From contig OZ252053.1 in assembly GCA_965247965.1 (NCBI GenBank), positions 6,200,001 to 6,264,000 of the forward strand: a stretch of DNA of 64,000 nt. The letters run 5' to 3'. Below are positions 35,158-44,264 of this stretch, piece after piece. The position numbers and the translations under genes were made by a program. Positions within the stretch are counted from its first letter, which is position 1, and each line of letters opens with the position of its first letter. Source of the stretch: UBA7328 sp965247965. Lineage in GTDB: Bacteria > Bacteroidota > Bacteroidia > Chitinophagales > Saprospiraceae. The notes beneath the pieces were generated by a model. It had not been told where the DNA came from. It searched no databases and saw only the letters and a list, made by a program, of their open reading frames with translations.

Positions 35158-35997
35158 TTACTTGCTATATTCTTTGTAGACTACGACATCCGATTCGTCA
35201 TTATCGACATTGTGCATCCTGGCTTGGTAATAGATTTTGGAATCCCGAGCTATGCTCTTCGTGATCCATACATTTCCACCGATCACGCTGCCTTTTCCAA
35301 TTATCGTTTTGCCTCCTAAGATGGTCGCACCGGCATATATGACTACGTCGTCTTCGATCGTAGGATGCCTTTTTACATCTGCGTCCTCTTTCTGTACACT
35401 TAGAGCGCCTAGTGTCACTCCTTGATATATTTTTACATTTTTGCCGATGATCGAGGTTGCCCCTATTACGACACCGGTACCGTGATCAATACAAAAATAT
35501 TCGTTAATTTTTGCTCCAGGATGGATGTCGATGCCCGTTTTGCTGTGGGCATGTTCGCTGATGATTCGGGGCAAGTCCTCGATGTTCAGCTTAAAAAGTT
35601 CGTGTGCTACTCTATAACCTGCAATGGTATAAAAACCTGGGTAACTTCTTATAATTTCTCTCCTGTTTTGAGCAGCAGGATCACCTTCAAAAATGGCTTG
35701 CAAATCTTGATTTAACTTGTCGTAAATGATTTCCAAACGCATGAAAAATTTCTCTGAAACATTTTCGGAATAGACTTTGAGATTTGCCGGATTTCTTTTT
35801 ATTAATTCGTCCAACTCCAATTTTAAACCTCTTAAGTTCACTTCTATCGACTCTAAACTCTTAAATTGTTTTTCTGAAAAATCCAGGTACATAGCTCCTA
35901 GCAATTTTCTAAAGAAAACTGCAACCTCTTCAGGTGAAGGGCAGGTCGGGCACAACTGATGCTCTTCGTGTAATTTTTCCAAAAATTCTTTTCTCAT
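35158..35997 (-). CDS. cysE: Serine O-acetyltransferase
   Basis: Makes O-acetylserine from serine and acetyl-CoA; the substrate for the adjacent cysM. An alpha-helical N-terminal half (about 1-160) precedes a left-handed beta-helix with hexapeptide repeats: GIDIHPGAKINEYFCIDHGT carries the catalytic Asp-His, then VVIGATSIIGKNVKIYQGVT. Length 279, of the longer plant/EpsC-like kind. The C-terminus (SDVVVYKEYSK) does not show the usual Ile-ended tail that docks into CysK. Confidence 0.93.
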   Translation of the reverse strand: MRKEFLEKLHEEHQLCPTCPSPEEVAVFFRKLLGAMYLDFSEKQFKSLESIEVNLRGLKLELDELIKRNPANLKVYSENVSEKFFMRLEIIYDKLNQDLQAIFEGDPAAQNRREIIRSYPGFYTIAGYRVAHELFKLNIEDLPRIISEHAHSKTGIDIHPGAKINEYFCIDHGTGVVIGATSIIGKNVKIYQGVTLGALSVQKEDADVKRHPTIEDDVVIYAGATILGGKTIIGKGSVIGGNVWITKSIARDSKIYYQARMHNVDNDESDVVVYKEYSK

Positions 35998-36111
35998 ATC
36001 TTATTTAATGCTTCTTACCGGTTTTTGTTCGTACAAAAAGTAGACCGAGGTTTGATCAATGACAAGTTTCAAACATAATGTTTGCTAATGTATTCTTTTT
36101 TATATTTCGGT

Positions 36112-36549
36112 ATGATACAACTTACGTTGAAGGATTTTGCGACGTACCATGCTCATAAGCCCTGGTATGGAAAATCGGTAATGAATGTCCTGGACGGCAT
36201 TATCATTAATGATTACGCGACTGATACTCAACAGAAAATCTTATCGATTCTGGCGCACACCGTGCAGTGGAAAAAATTCATACTCGAAAAACTGAAGGAC
36301 AATGAAGCTTTTTCAATACAAATTGATTCGGAGCAAGACTGGCCGGTCATAGAAAATGACGACCAAGGTCAATTGGAAGCGCTTAAAACAGAGTGCAAAA
36401 ATATTCACACGGAAATTCTCAAAATTCTTGAAAAAGGTGTTGATTTCTCTGAAAGCGTTGACGGAAAATACTCTAAGAAATTTATGGTTTTGGGATTGAT
36501 GCAACATGATATTTGTCACATTGGGCAGATTGCGCTTTTGGTGAAATGA
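36112..36549 (+). CDS. DinB-like four-helix metal-binding protein
   Basis: 145 residues from the ATG at 36112 (MIQLTLKDFATYHAH); the ATG at 36082 would add ten residues of hydrophobic leader. DinB metal histidines are plausibly in LAHTVQWKKFIL and LGLMQHDICHIGQIALL. DinB-superfamily proteins are often thiol transferases or of unknown role. Sequence identity to known members cannot be judged here. Confidence 0.75.
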   Translation: MIQLTLKDFATYHAHKPWYGKSVMNVLDGIIINDYATDTQQKILSILAHTVQWKKFILEKLKDNEAFSIQIDSEQDWPVIENDDQGQLEALKTECKNIHTEILKILEKGVDFSESVDGKYSKKFMVLGLMQHDICHIGQIALLVK

Positions 36550-36558
36550 GGTGTAGTA

Positions 36559-36731
36559 GGATCATTGAGCCCCGACGAAGACAACTTGTCGGGACAGGCC
36601 TGAAGGCCCGCCTGCCTCGGGCAGGGATCGGTGAGCCGAACGGGTTCGAAAACGTTAAACCTGGCTCACCGATCCCCGCCAGAACATACCATTCGGTGCG
36701 GGCGGGCCTCCTACGTCGGGCTCAATAATCC
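36559..36731. repeat. 173-bp nested palindromic element
   Basis: Outer arms GGATCATTGAGCCC(C)GACG and its complement at 36714-36731 pair with two differences. Inside, AGGCCCGCCTGCC and GGATCGGTGAGCC at 36597-36634 face GGCTCACCGATCC and GGGCGGGCCT at 36663-36708. GC content is well above the surroundings. It lies between the convergent DinB and S10 genes and may be a mobile palindrome or a strong bidirectional terminator. Confidence 0.6.
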
Positions 36732-36738
36732 TTTATTC

Positions 36739-37781
36739 CTAGTAATACTTCGCCGCTTTGCCTGGTGCAGGCAGAGTATTCTTGATGAATGCTCTAATGT
36801 CTTCATTGGCCGTTTCTAAATCCTCTCTCCTTTGCAAAATGCTCTTTTCAGACAAGCCGGAAAAATAGGACATTTTCTTTGCTATTTCATTTCGTTTCAA
36901 GTCCGCAAGAAAACCGCCTTTCCATAGAGCGGGCAGCAATTCGTTCATGGTAAATTCCTCGGCGAGTTGGAGTACCTCAGTTAGATCTTTGGACTGCAAA
37001 TCTTCATTTAATGCCTTATGGTACCAGGCAGCGGCAGCGAAATAGGGCAGCCGGTTAGCCACACCAGATGGGCCGTCTCTTTTTATCCCAAGGCCCGTTG
37101 GAGAGACCAGGATAACTCCATTGAGATACATCCATTGCCGATTTTGAAGTTCGAGTGCGAGCCCTGATACCCTTGTTGTACCATAACTTTCGCCAATTAG
37201 ATATTTTGGCGAACTCCATCGATTTGCCCTGGTGACAAATGTATTGATCCAATCTGCGAGATATTTAATGTCCTGATTCACCCCAAAGAATGTCTTCTTC
37301 GCATCGGTCTCCTTATCCAAAATCCTGGAGTATGCCGTATTCACCGGATTGACGAAGATAACGTCCGCCGCATCAAGTACTGAGAATGGATTGTCCTGGA
37401 TGCCATAAGGTTGGATGGGGAATCCTTCATCGTTAATTTTTAGAATTTTTGGACCTGTATAAGCGATATGCATCCATACTGAAGCGGAACCGGGGCTGCC
37501 ATTAAAAGAAATGAGCAAGGGTCGGCTATCGCGATTCGAAACATCGCTTCGCTCGTAATAGGTGTAAAAAAGGGTCGCAACGGTTTTCCCGTCTTCGTTC
37601 CACACAGGTTGCGTGCCTGCTGTTGCTTTGTAGGGTACTTTTTCCCCTTGATCATCACGGAGTGAGTGGTGATTACGGAGGATTCCGCCTCTATCGAGCG
37701 GTCCGTGTCCATTGGTTTCTCCTGACTGAATAGATTTGCAGTTAAGAGAGAAAGGATTAAAATGAATATTAGTTTTTGCAT
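36739..37781 (-). pseudogene. S10 serine carboxypeptidase-like gene, frameshifted and 3'-truncated
   Basis: The first frame (MQKLIFILILSLLTANLFSQ, signal peptide) runs to about 37640 and reads into HSVMIKGKKYPTK. One missing base in the GGGG/AAAAA tract there moves the homology to the other frame (PYKATAGTQPVWNEDGKTVA, then SFNGSPGSASVWMHIAYTGP). The catalytic Ser is in LIGESYGTTRVSGLAL. It ends at 347 codons total; family members are about 490-510. The Asp and His of the triad are missing, and the 173-bp palindrome follows directly. Confidence 0.75.
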
Positions 37782-37961
37782 GTCTCTAATTTTAGAAACA
37801 CCAAAATAAAAAAAACAGCCTCAAGGGCTGCTTTCTCAATCTGCATTTTCTCAGGAATTGTAGCGCCAAGCTCCGCTTCGCAATTACCACAAGTTATGTA
37901 TTAACAACAACTGCGGTAACGATTCCCATTAGGACGCTGGAAGTACAAGAGGACTCCAGAG

Positions 37962-39974
37962 CTAATAATCTTCAATAGACAGTGAACTCTTCTTCTTCCC
38001 ATTTTTTTCGGAATATTTTAGGATGAATTTATTCTTACTTTCAAAATCCATGTCGCCATGAGATGATATTATTTTTTTGTACTTATCTGTTATTTCTTTG
38101 CTCTGAGACTTTCCATTGATTTTCAATTGATCTTTTACAAGCCTAAAATTGACCTTTTTGTTATCATAGAATCCATCGGATTTTAATTCTTCCACTAAGC
38201 GATCCACTAATGTGCTCTCATTTGATCTTAGGTGTAAATGGGCATCGTGGATATCTTCCAAACCCTCGAAGGTGCTCTCAACGATCGCTGCGGTCATCTC
38301 ACCAATATTTTCTCCTAAATCGCGAAAATCGAATTCAAAGTTGTGGTCAAAGTCGTAGTGGAATTCCGGATCAAATGATTCCATTACTTCGGCAGCGATA
38401 TTCATTCCCAATTCGCTTCCCCAGGCAGCTATGTCCGCGATGTTCTCATGAAATTCAGCATTATCGAAATGGTCAGCCCAGCGCTCTCCAAACTCCTCCA
38501 TGTGCTTTTCAAACTCTTCGCCTTCATATCCTCCCTCAAATTCCTCTTCCCACTTTTCCAATTTCTCCTGAAATTCTTCATCGTTGAAGCGCTCCGAAAG
38601 CCTTTTTCCCATTTCTTCCATATGCTCTGAAAACTTCTCCATTTTTGCCTCAAACTGCTCTTCCCACTCCTCATCCATGTCTATATCAACCGAATAAGAT
38701 CCATCCGACTTATGCAATTCTCTTAATTCTTCTCTCAGCGCTCTCATCTTATCGCGCAATTCCCTCCGTCTCTCGGCTCGTTCCGCTCGGGCCGCGGCTC
38801 GCTCGGCCCGCATCTTTTCGATCTCTTCTTTTGTCGTATCTATCTTAGCCATGTGCTGCAATGGAAGTGTATACGATTCCAAATCGAATGCACTGATCTT
38901 CTTTTTTTCAATGCTTTCTGGTTCGGCCGTAATATTCGAATTATACAAAAAACCTGTTGCGCTTATGCCCAAAACGGCCGCAATGAGCAAGGCGAATACG
39001 ATTAAATTTCCTTTCATAAGTGACATATTTTGTTTTTGATTGAATATTCTTTTTATTCGGTTAAGGAGGGTTTTGTTATCGTCTGAAAATGCGAGTGCCA
39101 GGCTGTATGAATGCTGAGCCTGAAGTTCTCTAATTTTGAATAGTGTTTTTGCATAACTTAAGCGATCAGAGCTTCCCGCCAAGACGTAATCATCACAGTG
39201 ATTCTCTCGTTCTTTTTGTAGAACATTAGTAATCCACCAAACACAAGGATGGTAAAACATCAGGACTTCTATCAATCGGATCAATATGTTTTGCAAATAA
39301 TCATTTCTTATGATGTGACCAATTTCGTGACGTATGATCATCTCAATTTCATTGGGACTTAGTTGATTTATCGCGGCGACTGGGAATATGACAATTGGCT
39401 TAATAAACCCAATGAGCAGAGGAGAAATGACGCGATGGGATAAAGCAACCCGGATTGGTCTTTCCAGGCTATATTCACTGGTGAGTGTTTTCATTTTAGA
39501 TTGTAACCATGGAGGGAGATCAAATTCGAGGGATTTCTTTACGTGGTATGTGAAAGAAAAGCCGAGAAGTAAGCGGGAACTAAAGAAAATAACACCCGCT
39601 ACCCACAATCCACTAACAATCGGAAAAAACAGATATGCGCAGGGAAGAAGCATCGAGTAAATTGCGCCATTACTCAGGTTGGATTGTGCACCAATCGTTG
39701 AGGTCAACGCGACCGCTGCATAATTCTCAACAGCACCATGGCCGGAAAATTTGAAGTAAAAATAAAGAAATGTGAATATGGCAGCAAAGAACATGAGCAG
39801 CAGCGTAGCGAAGGCAATATTGTATCGCAGAACCGCTGATCGTTTATAGGTTGCATTTTGATAGAGATTCATGAGAAGAACCAATAAGGCACCCTGCCAA
39901 AGCGAATGCATCAAAGTGTACCCAATAGCCGTAAAGACGGTCGACGAAAGTATGGTGCTAAGAATAGAGATCAT
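37962..39974 (-). CDS. BlaR1/MecR1-type M56 sensor metalloprotease
   Basis: Membrane zinc protease that is predicted to inactivate the BlaI repressor encoded just upstream. Four N-terminal helices flank the M56 domain: HEIGH at 216-220 and the third ligand Glu257 in QKERENHCDDYVLAGS. A further helix (about 326-345) leads to a periplasmic part. That part lacks a penicillin-binding domain and is instead a very charged, helical region of about 200 residues, with repeated Glu-Glu-Phe and His-Met units. The cell-wall or stress signal it senses is unknown. It overlaps blaI by 4 nt (ATGA). Confidence 0.85.
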   Translation of the reverse strand: MISILSTILSSTVFTAIGYTLMHSLWQGALLVLLMNLYQNATYKRSAVLRYNIAFATLLLMFFAAIFTFLYFYFKFSGHGAVENYAAVALTSTIGAQSNLSNGAIYSMLLPCAYLFFPIVSGLWVAGVIFFSSRLLLGFSFTYHVKKSLEFDLPPWLQSKMKTLTSEYSLERPIRVALSHRVISPLLIGFIKPIVIFPVAAINQLSPNEIEMIIRHEIGHIIRNDYLQNILIRLIEVLMFYHPCVWWITNVLQKERENHCDDYVLAGSSDRLSYAKTLFKIRELQAQHSYSLALAFSDDNKTLLNRIKRIFNQKQNMSLMKGNLIVFALLIAAVLGISATGFLYNSNITAEPESIEKKKISAFDLESYTLPLQHMAKIDTTKEEIEKMRAERAAARAERAERRRELRDKMRALREELRELHKSDGSYSVDIDMDEEWEEQFEAKMEKFSEHMEEMGKRLSERFNDEEFQEKLEKWEEEFEGGYEGEEFEKHMEEFGERWADHFDNAEFHENIADIAAWGSELGMNIAAEVMESFDPEFHYDFDHNFEFDFRDLGENIGEMTAAIVESTFEGLEDIHDAHLHLRSNESTLVDRLVEELKSDGFYDNKKVNFRLVKDQLKINGKSQSKEITDKYKKIISSHGDMDFESKNKFILKYSEKNGKKKSSLSIEDY

Positions 39975-40354
39975 GACTTCTGATTTTCAATTTTTTCTAT
40001 AAGCGCTTTTATTTCCTGAAGTTCTTTGTCGCTAGGCGAATGATGGCCTAATGCCTGCAGTACGAGACTTGTAGCAGATCCGGCGTAGGCGTTGACGATG
40101 AATTTTTTTAATAGGGACTTTTGCGTTTCAGATTGTTTGAGATTAGGGAGATAAACATGGGTACGGATAGAAGTATCTCTTTTAGCAATGCCTTTTTCAA
40201 CCATGATCTGCATCAACTTGAGCGTCGTAGTATAACCTACTTGTTTTGTTTTGCTCAATTCCTCGTGAACAAATCGCACTGTAGAAGGGCCATAATTCCA
40301 AAGAATCTGAAGAATCTCCAGTTCCGAATCTGTTGGGATCAATGTTCTTTTCAT
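39971..40354 (-). CDS. BlaI/MecI-type transcriptional repressor
   Basis: Winged-helix repressor, 127 residues from the ATG at 40354 (MKRTLIPTDSELEILQILW). A longer reading to 40390 would run into the operators and is rejected. Family features: VGYTTTLKLMQIMVEKG is the recognition helix region, and NLKQSETQKSLLKKFIVNAY the dimerisation part with the cleavage site region. Two 18-bp operators lie 35-79 bp upstream, so it very likely represses itself and the BlaR1 gene. Confidence 0.88.
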   Translation of the reverse strand: MKRTLIPTDSELEILQILWNYGPSTVRFVHEELSKTKQVGYTTTLKLMQIMVEKGIAKRDTSIRTHVYLPNLKQSETQKSLLKKFIVNAYAGSATSLVLQALGHHSPSDKELQEIKALIEKIENQKS

Positions 40355-40388
40355 AGTTCTTTGAGCATTTAACCATACTCTGAAACGC

Positions 40389-40433
40389 ATACGAATTGTT
40401 TCGTATTACAATTATATACGAATTATTTCGTAT
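40389..40433. promoter_or_regulatory. Two 18-bp BlaI-type operators
   Basis: ATACGAA-TTGT-TTCGTAT at 40389-40406 and ATACGAA-TTAT-TTCGTAT at 40416-40433 are two perfect 7-bp inverted repeats with 4-bp spacers, 27 bp centre to centre. They sit in front of the repressor start. Tandem dyads like these are the normal layout of blaI/mecI operators, although the base sequence differs from the TACAnnTGTA box. Confidence 0.75.
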
Positions 40434-40502
40434 TAACAAATTAGAGCAATAAGTTTTTAGTGGAGATCGACAAGATCAGCAATTTTTTCTACGAAAGGCG
40501 GG

Positions 40503-41891
40503 TCACGTGAGCGTCTTAATCTCATCAATAATATTCTTCAACGACTTTGAAGCATCCCCAAAAAGCATTTTCGTATTTTCTCTAAAGAACAGTGGGTTTT
40601 GAATTCCCGCATAACCAGGATTCATACTTCGCTTGAAAACTACGACTTGCTTGGCATTCCAAACTTCGATCACAGGCATGCCGTAAATCGAACTTGATTT
40701 GTCATCCAGGGCTGATGGGTTAACGACATCATTAGCGCCGACAACCAATACGATATCCGTGTCTTCCAAATTCTTATTGGAACTTTCCAGGTCGAGCAAT
40801 TTGTCATAATCAATATCTACCTCTGCAAGCAATACATTCATATGCCCGGGCATTCTTCCGGCGACAGGATGGATGCCATAGAGTACTTCAATATCTTTTG
40901 ATGTCAGTATTTCGTCTATTTCTTTGGCTTGTTTTTGGGCCTGAGCTACGGCCATTCCGTAACCGGGTACCATTATAACTTTAGATGAGTAGTTGAGCAA
41001 AATCGCCACATCTACGGCTTGTACACTTTGAACAGTTTGATCCTTATCGTCCGATGCGCTACCTCCGCCTGTAGCCGTAAATCCGCCTATGACTACATTG
41101 AGTAAAGAGCGATTCATTGCCTGGCACATCAGTATGGTAAGAATCGTACCCGCGGCACCCACCAGGATACCACCCAAAATCATGATTTGGTTATTGTATA
41201 AAAATCCGGCAGATGCCGCTGAAATTCCGGTTATAGAATTAAGCAGAGAAATGACTACCGGCATATCTGCCCCGCCGATAGGAGCTACGAATGAGAATCC
41301 ATAAATCAAGCTGACAGAAGTAGCTATGAGAATGGCTGTTGTGGAAGGATTGTGCCAGGCGTACCAAAGCGAGGCGAGCGCTGCGATCATCAAAAAGATA
41401 TTGATAAATTGGTGTTTAGGAAGCACAACGTGCTTGTCCCTGACCTTTCCGTCCAGCTTTAAATAGGCCAGAATACTTCCTGAAAAAGAAATGCCGCCTA
41501 CGAGCAAGGTGAATAAAATGATAAATGCGCCGAGAGGATCAAGGGTACTCGTCGATGTGATATTGATGTATTCTACGAACGCCAGCAACATCGCACTTCC
41601 TCCTCCCAGCCCATTGAATATGGAGACCATTTGCGGCATTGCCGTCATAGCTACTCTCATAGCACTGATCCAACCGATTATTGATCCGATAAGTAAGGCA
41701 GCAATGATCCAACCAAAATTGCCCGTAACCGATTCCAAAGGATAAAACAGGGAAGCTATAATCGCCAGACCCATTCCAAAGGCAGCAATCAAATTTCCTC
41801 TTCGAGCGGTTTGAGGGTGACTCAATCCCCTAAGCCCGAGAATGAAGGCAATCGCTCCCATCAGGTACATCAAGTATATAATCGAAATCAT
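40503..41891 (-). CDS. pntB: NAD(P) transhydrogenase subunit beta
   Basis: Proton-translocating transhydrogenase subunit that carries membrane domain II and the NADP(H)-binding domain III, 462 residues. About nine helices are followed by a Rossmann domain starting VIMVPGYGMAVAQAQKQAKE, with HPVAGRMPGHMNVLLAEVD and VVGANDVVNPSA. It makes NADPH from NADH using proton motive force. It ends the three-gene operon, 3 bp after pntA2. Confidence 0.96.
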   Translation of the reverse strand: MISIIYLMYLMGAIAFILGLRGLSHPQTARRGNLIAAFGMGLAIIASLFYPLESVTGNFGWIIAALLIGSIIGWISAMRVAMTAMPQMVSIFNGLGGGSAMLLAFVEYINITSTSTLDPLGAFIILFTLLVGGISFSGSILAYLKLDGKVRDKHVVLPKHQFINIFLMIAALASLWYAWHNPSTTAILIATSVSLIYGFSFVAPIGGADMPVVISLLNSITGISAASAGFLYNNQIMILGGILVGAAGTILTILMCQAMNRSLLNVVIGGFTATGGGSASDDKDQTVQSVQAVDVAILLNYSSKVIMVPGYGMAVAQAQKQAKEIDEILTSKDIEVLYGIHPVAGRMPGHMNVLLAEVDIDYDKLLDLESSNKNLEDTDIVLVVGANDVVNPSALDDKSSSIYGMPVIEVWNAKQVVVFKRSMNPGYAGIQNPLFFRENTKMLFGDASKSLKNIIDEIKTLT

Positions 41892-41894
41892 TCC

Positions 41895-42203
41895 TTATTT
41901 CTTTTTTTTGAACATGCCCAGCATTCGATTGGTCACTGCGAATCCGCCTACGATATTGATCATGGCCATAATCATCGCAACCGAACCAATTACCAATGAA
42001 AAATAATCTGTCGAATCCGCCTGACGCAGAAATAAAATAGAACCGACGAGGACAATTCCACTAATGGCATTGGCTCCTGACATCAACGGAGTATGGAGCA
42101 CCGAAGGCACCTTGGAAATTAATTCGAAACCAAGAAATACAGCAAATACCACCAGGTAAATGGACAGGATATTTTCGTTTATAAATGCCAAAAGTTGTTC
42201 CAT
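41895..42203 (-). CDS. pntAB: NAD(P) transhydrogenase subunit alpha 2 (membrane part)
   Basis: 102 residues with three helices: LSIYLVVFAVFLGFELISKV, GANAISGIVLVGSILFL and YFSLVIGSVAMIMAMINIVG. This corresponds to the C-terminal membrane part of the E. coli alpha subunit. PSVLHTPLMSGANAISG is the usual signature. It ends in a Lys-rich tail. Confidence 0.95.
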   Translation of the reverse strand: MEQLLAFINENILSIYLVVFAVFLGFELISKVPSVLHTPLMSGANAISGIVLVGSILFLRQADSTDYFSLVIGSVAMIMAMINIVGGFAVTNRMLGMFKKKK

Positions 42204-42206
42204 GAA

Positions 42207-43286
42207 TTAAGCCGATTTAGGATGTACCATAGAGGAAGCGATGATCTCATCTTCCATATCGAGATGGAGTTGGCCAACTTTAATAAATGTAGCCAGGTAG
42301 TTATATATATTATTGGCCAATAAAGAGGATGCGTCTATAATCGCTTTATTAAAAAGTGAAGAATCCCCGATGACCGTGACACCTTTGTGATCGATCTGGG
42401 CATTATCTTTTGATACTTCGCAATTGCCTCCTGTCGAAGAAGCAAGATCAATGATTACCGAACCGGATTTCATATCTTCTACCATTGCTTTGGTAACTAG
42501 TGTAGGAGCGGGTTTGCCTCTTAGTTGTGCAGTGGTGATTACTACGTCGGCATTTTTCACTCTATCGTGAATTGCTTGCTTCTGGCGTTCCTGGTAGTCC
42601 TTGGTTTGCTCCACCGCGTAACCTCCTGCATCTTTGTCATCGGCCGACCCTTCCACTTCGACAAATTTTGCGCCGAGACTTTGTACTTCTTCTTTCACTG
42701 CTTTCCGTACATCGAATACTTCGACTTTAGCCCCCAGTCTTTTTGCGGTTGCAGTAGCCTGAAGACCTGCCACTCCTGCTCCCAGAATAAGTACGGTAGC
42801 CGGTTTGACAGTACCTGCTGCGGTCATCATCATAGGAAAGTAACGCGGCAGTTTCTCAGCGGCGAGAAGCACAGCTTTGTATCCCGATATAGATCCCATT
42901 GAAGAAAGCACATCCATAGATTGGGCGATGGTAGATCTAGGGATCATGTCCATGCTGAAGGCTTTTTTGTTTGTGCCTCTTAACGTTCTCATTTTATTGA
43001 CCGGATTGAAAGGAGCATAGAAGGAAACCAATATAGAAGCGTCCTTTATTTTTTTGACTTCAGAATTTTCTATGGGAACATTCGAATAAACAATTTGCGC
43101 TTGTCCCAGGATGCTCTCGCGACTACCTTTTTCAAAACCTTCATAGAAGCTTAGGTCTTCGTCCGCATACTTTAATACATCTTTTTCAGCGAGAATATCC
43201 GCACCTAATCTTTGATATTTCTTGAGGGTAATTGAAGAGATCGGGCATCGCGGATCATCAGGGGAGTACACAAACCCTATTTTCAT
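42207..43286 (-). CDS. pntAA: NAD(P) transhydrogenase subunit alpha 1 (NAD-binding)
   Basis: 359 residues; domain I, which binds NAD(H). TVLILGAGVAGLQATATAKR is the nucleotide-binding fold, and the mobile loop with DDKDAGGYAVEQTKDYQERQ is characteristic of PntA. VVITTAQLRGKPAPTLVTK is also diagnostic. It is the first gene of the operon. The preceding 371-bp gap contains a palindromic element and no other gene. Confidence 0.96.
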   Translation of the reverse strand: MKIGFVYSPDDPRCPISSITLKKYQRLGADILAEKDVLKYADEDLSFYEGFEKGSRESILGQAQIVYSNVPIENSEVKKIKDASILVSFYAPFNPVNKMRTLRGTNKKAFSMDMIPRSTIAQSMDVLSSMGSISGYKAVLLAAEKLPRYFPMMMTAAGTVKPATVLILGAGVAGLQATATAKRLGAKVEVFDVRKAVKEEVQSLGAKFVEVEGSADDKDAGGYAVEQTKDYQERQKQAIHDRVKNADVVITTAQLRGKPAPTLVTKAMVEDMKSGSVIIDLASSTGGNCEVSKDNAQIDHKGVTVIGDSSLFNKAIIDASSLLANNIYNYLATFIKVGQLHLDMEDEIIASSMVHPKSA

Positions 43287-43454
43287 TATTCTTTTGTTCT
43301 GATGAATGATGTGATGCCGAATATTTTCACGCGGCCAAAGATAAATAAAGTCATTTCATATTCAATTTTGAAATCATATTTTAAACGGCGATGATTTGGG
43401 CATGATACTGTTTGCCACTTGAAAGTGCGTGCGCAACTCCACGTTCTGGAAGCA

Positions 43455-43622
43455 CTAGTGCATCAGGCACGAAATATAATGCCCCTTATACTTGTTCTTT
43501 TTCACCTGCATTTCGTTGAAGAACCCTTCATTTGGCTAAGGCCAAAATCAGGAACCTTCGCCTCATTCAGGTAAAAAATAACTTCGTCTAAGGGGCATTT
43601 TACTTAGTTCCTGATGCACTAG
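43455..43622. mobile_element. 168-bp MITE-like element with imperfect terminal inverted repeats
   Basis: Left CTAGTGCATCAGG (43455-43467) and right CCTGATGCACTAG (43610-43622) are perfect complements. The similarity extends inward to ATGCCCCTTA (left) and TAAGGGGCAT (right), giving about 35-bp arms. No ORF lies inside. It occupies most of the 371-bp gap between pntAA and the DUF6702 gene; outside it I see nothing. A 25-bp segment next to the IS66 right end (26388-26412) resembles one arm. Confidence 0.5.
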
Positions 43623-43666
43623 CACATGAATATCGACCATTTAAAATATACCGATATTTGGAGCGC

Positions 43667-44149
43667 ATGATTGTGTTTTTCAATTTTCTGGCTCTGCTGA
43701 TTCCCATGAATCATGCGATCTACATTTCTGTGATCGAACTGACTATTATCAATGGAGAAGTTGACGAAATGCAGGTCAAAATTTTTGCTGATGATCTTGC
43801 AGATGCCGTACGGGCCGAACGTGGCCTAATAATTCCTATTGATACGGAATATTCGGAAGAGCATTTAAAGGAGATTGAGTCTTACTTCGAAAAACACTTA
43901 TTTATCAAAAGCAGATCATCGAATAAGTATTTTTCTATAAAAGGTTATAGCAGGGAAGATCAGGCGAGTTGGTTTGTGCTTGGCTTGGAACAAATAATTC
44001 ACAGAGGTGATGTTTTGGTGGCGGATTATTTGACGGAATTATTTAGCTCGCAAACAAATATGCTGCGATTGACTGTTGACAGGACGCAGGGGTTTCACCA
44101 GTTGAAGAAAGGCAGGGCGGAATATGATATTGGAAATGCTATTGACTAG
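43667..44149 (+). CDS. DUF6702 family protein
   Basis: 160 residues from the ATG at 43667, which gives a short signal peptide (MIVFFNFLALLIPMNHA). The mature part begins with IYISVIELTIINGEVDEMQV and includes VKIFADDLADAVRAERG and a C-terminal LKKGRAEYDIG, the pattern of DUF6702. These are secreted or periplasmic proteins common in Bacteroidetes, often beside M1 or M20 peptidases, as here. Function unknown. Confidence 0.72.
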   Translation: MIVFFNFLALLIPMNHAIYISVIELTIINGEVDEMQVKIFADDLADAVRAERGLIIPIDTEYSEEHLKEIESYFEKHLFIKSRSSNKYFSIKGYSREDQASWFVLGLEQIIHRGDVLVADYLTELFSSQTNMLRLTVDRTQGFHQLKKGRAEYDIGNAID

Positions 44150-44264
44150 AGTGGAGTTTAGCGCCTCAGCCAACCTAAACCTTGGAGGTTTCCTCAAAGC
44201 CCTTCTATTGGTATCCGATACTGATTCGAGCGTTATGTCTTGAGAAACGATAGCCTTGGAAAGA

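Noticed and set aside
42616..42860. CGCGTAAC and TAACGCGG strings resembling the 22-nt insert
   Set aside because: They lie inside pntAA coding sequence in normal codons and lack the stem partner.
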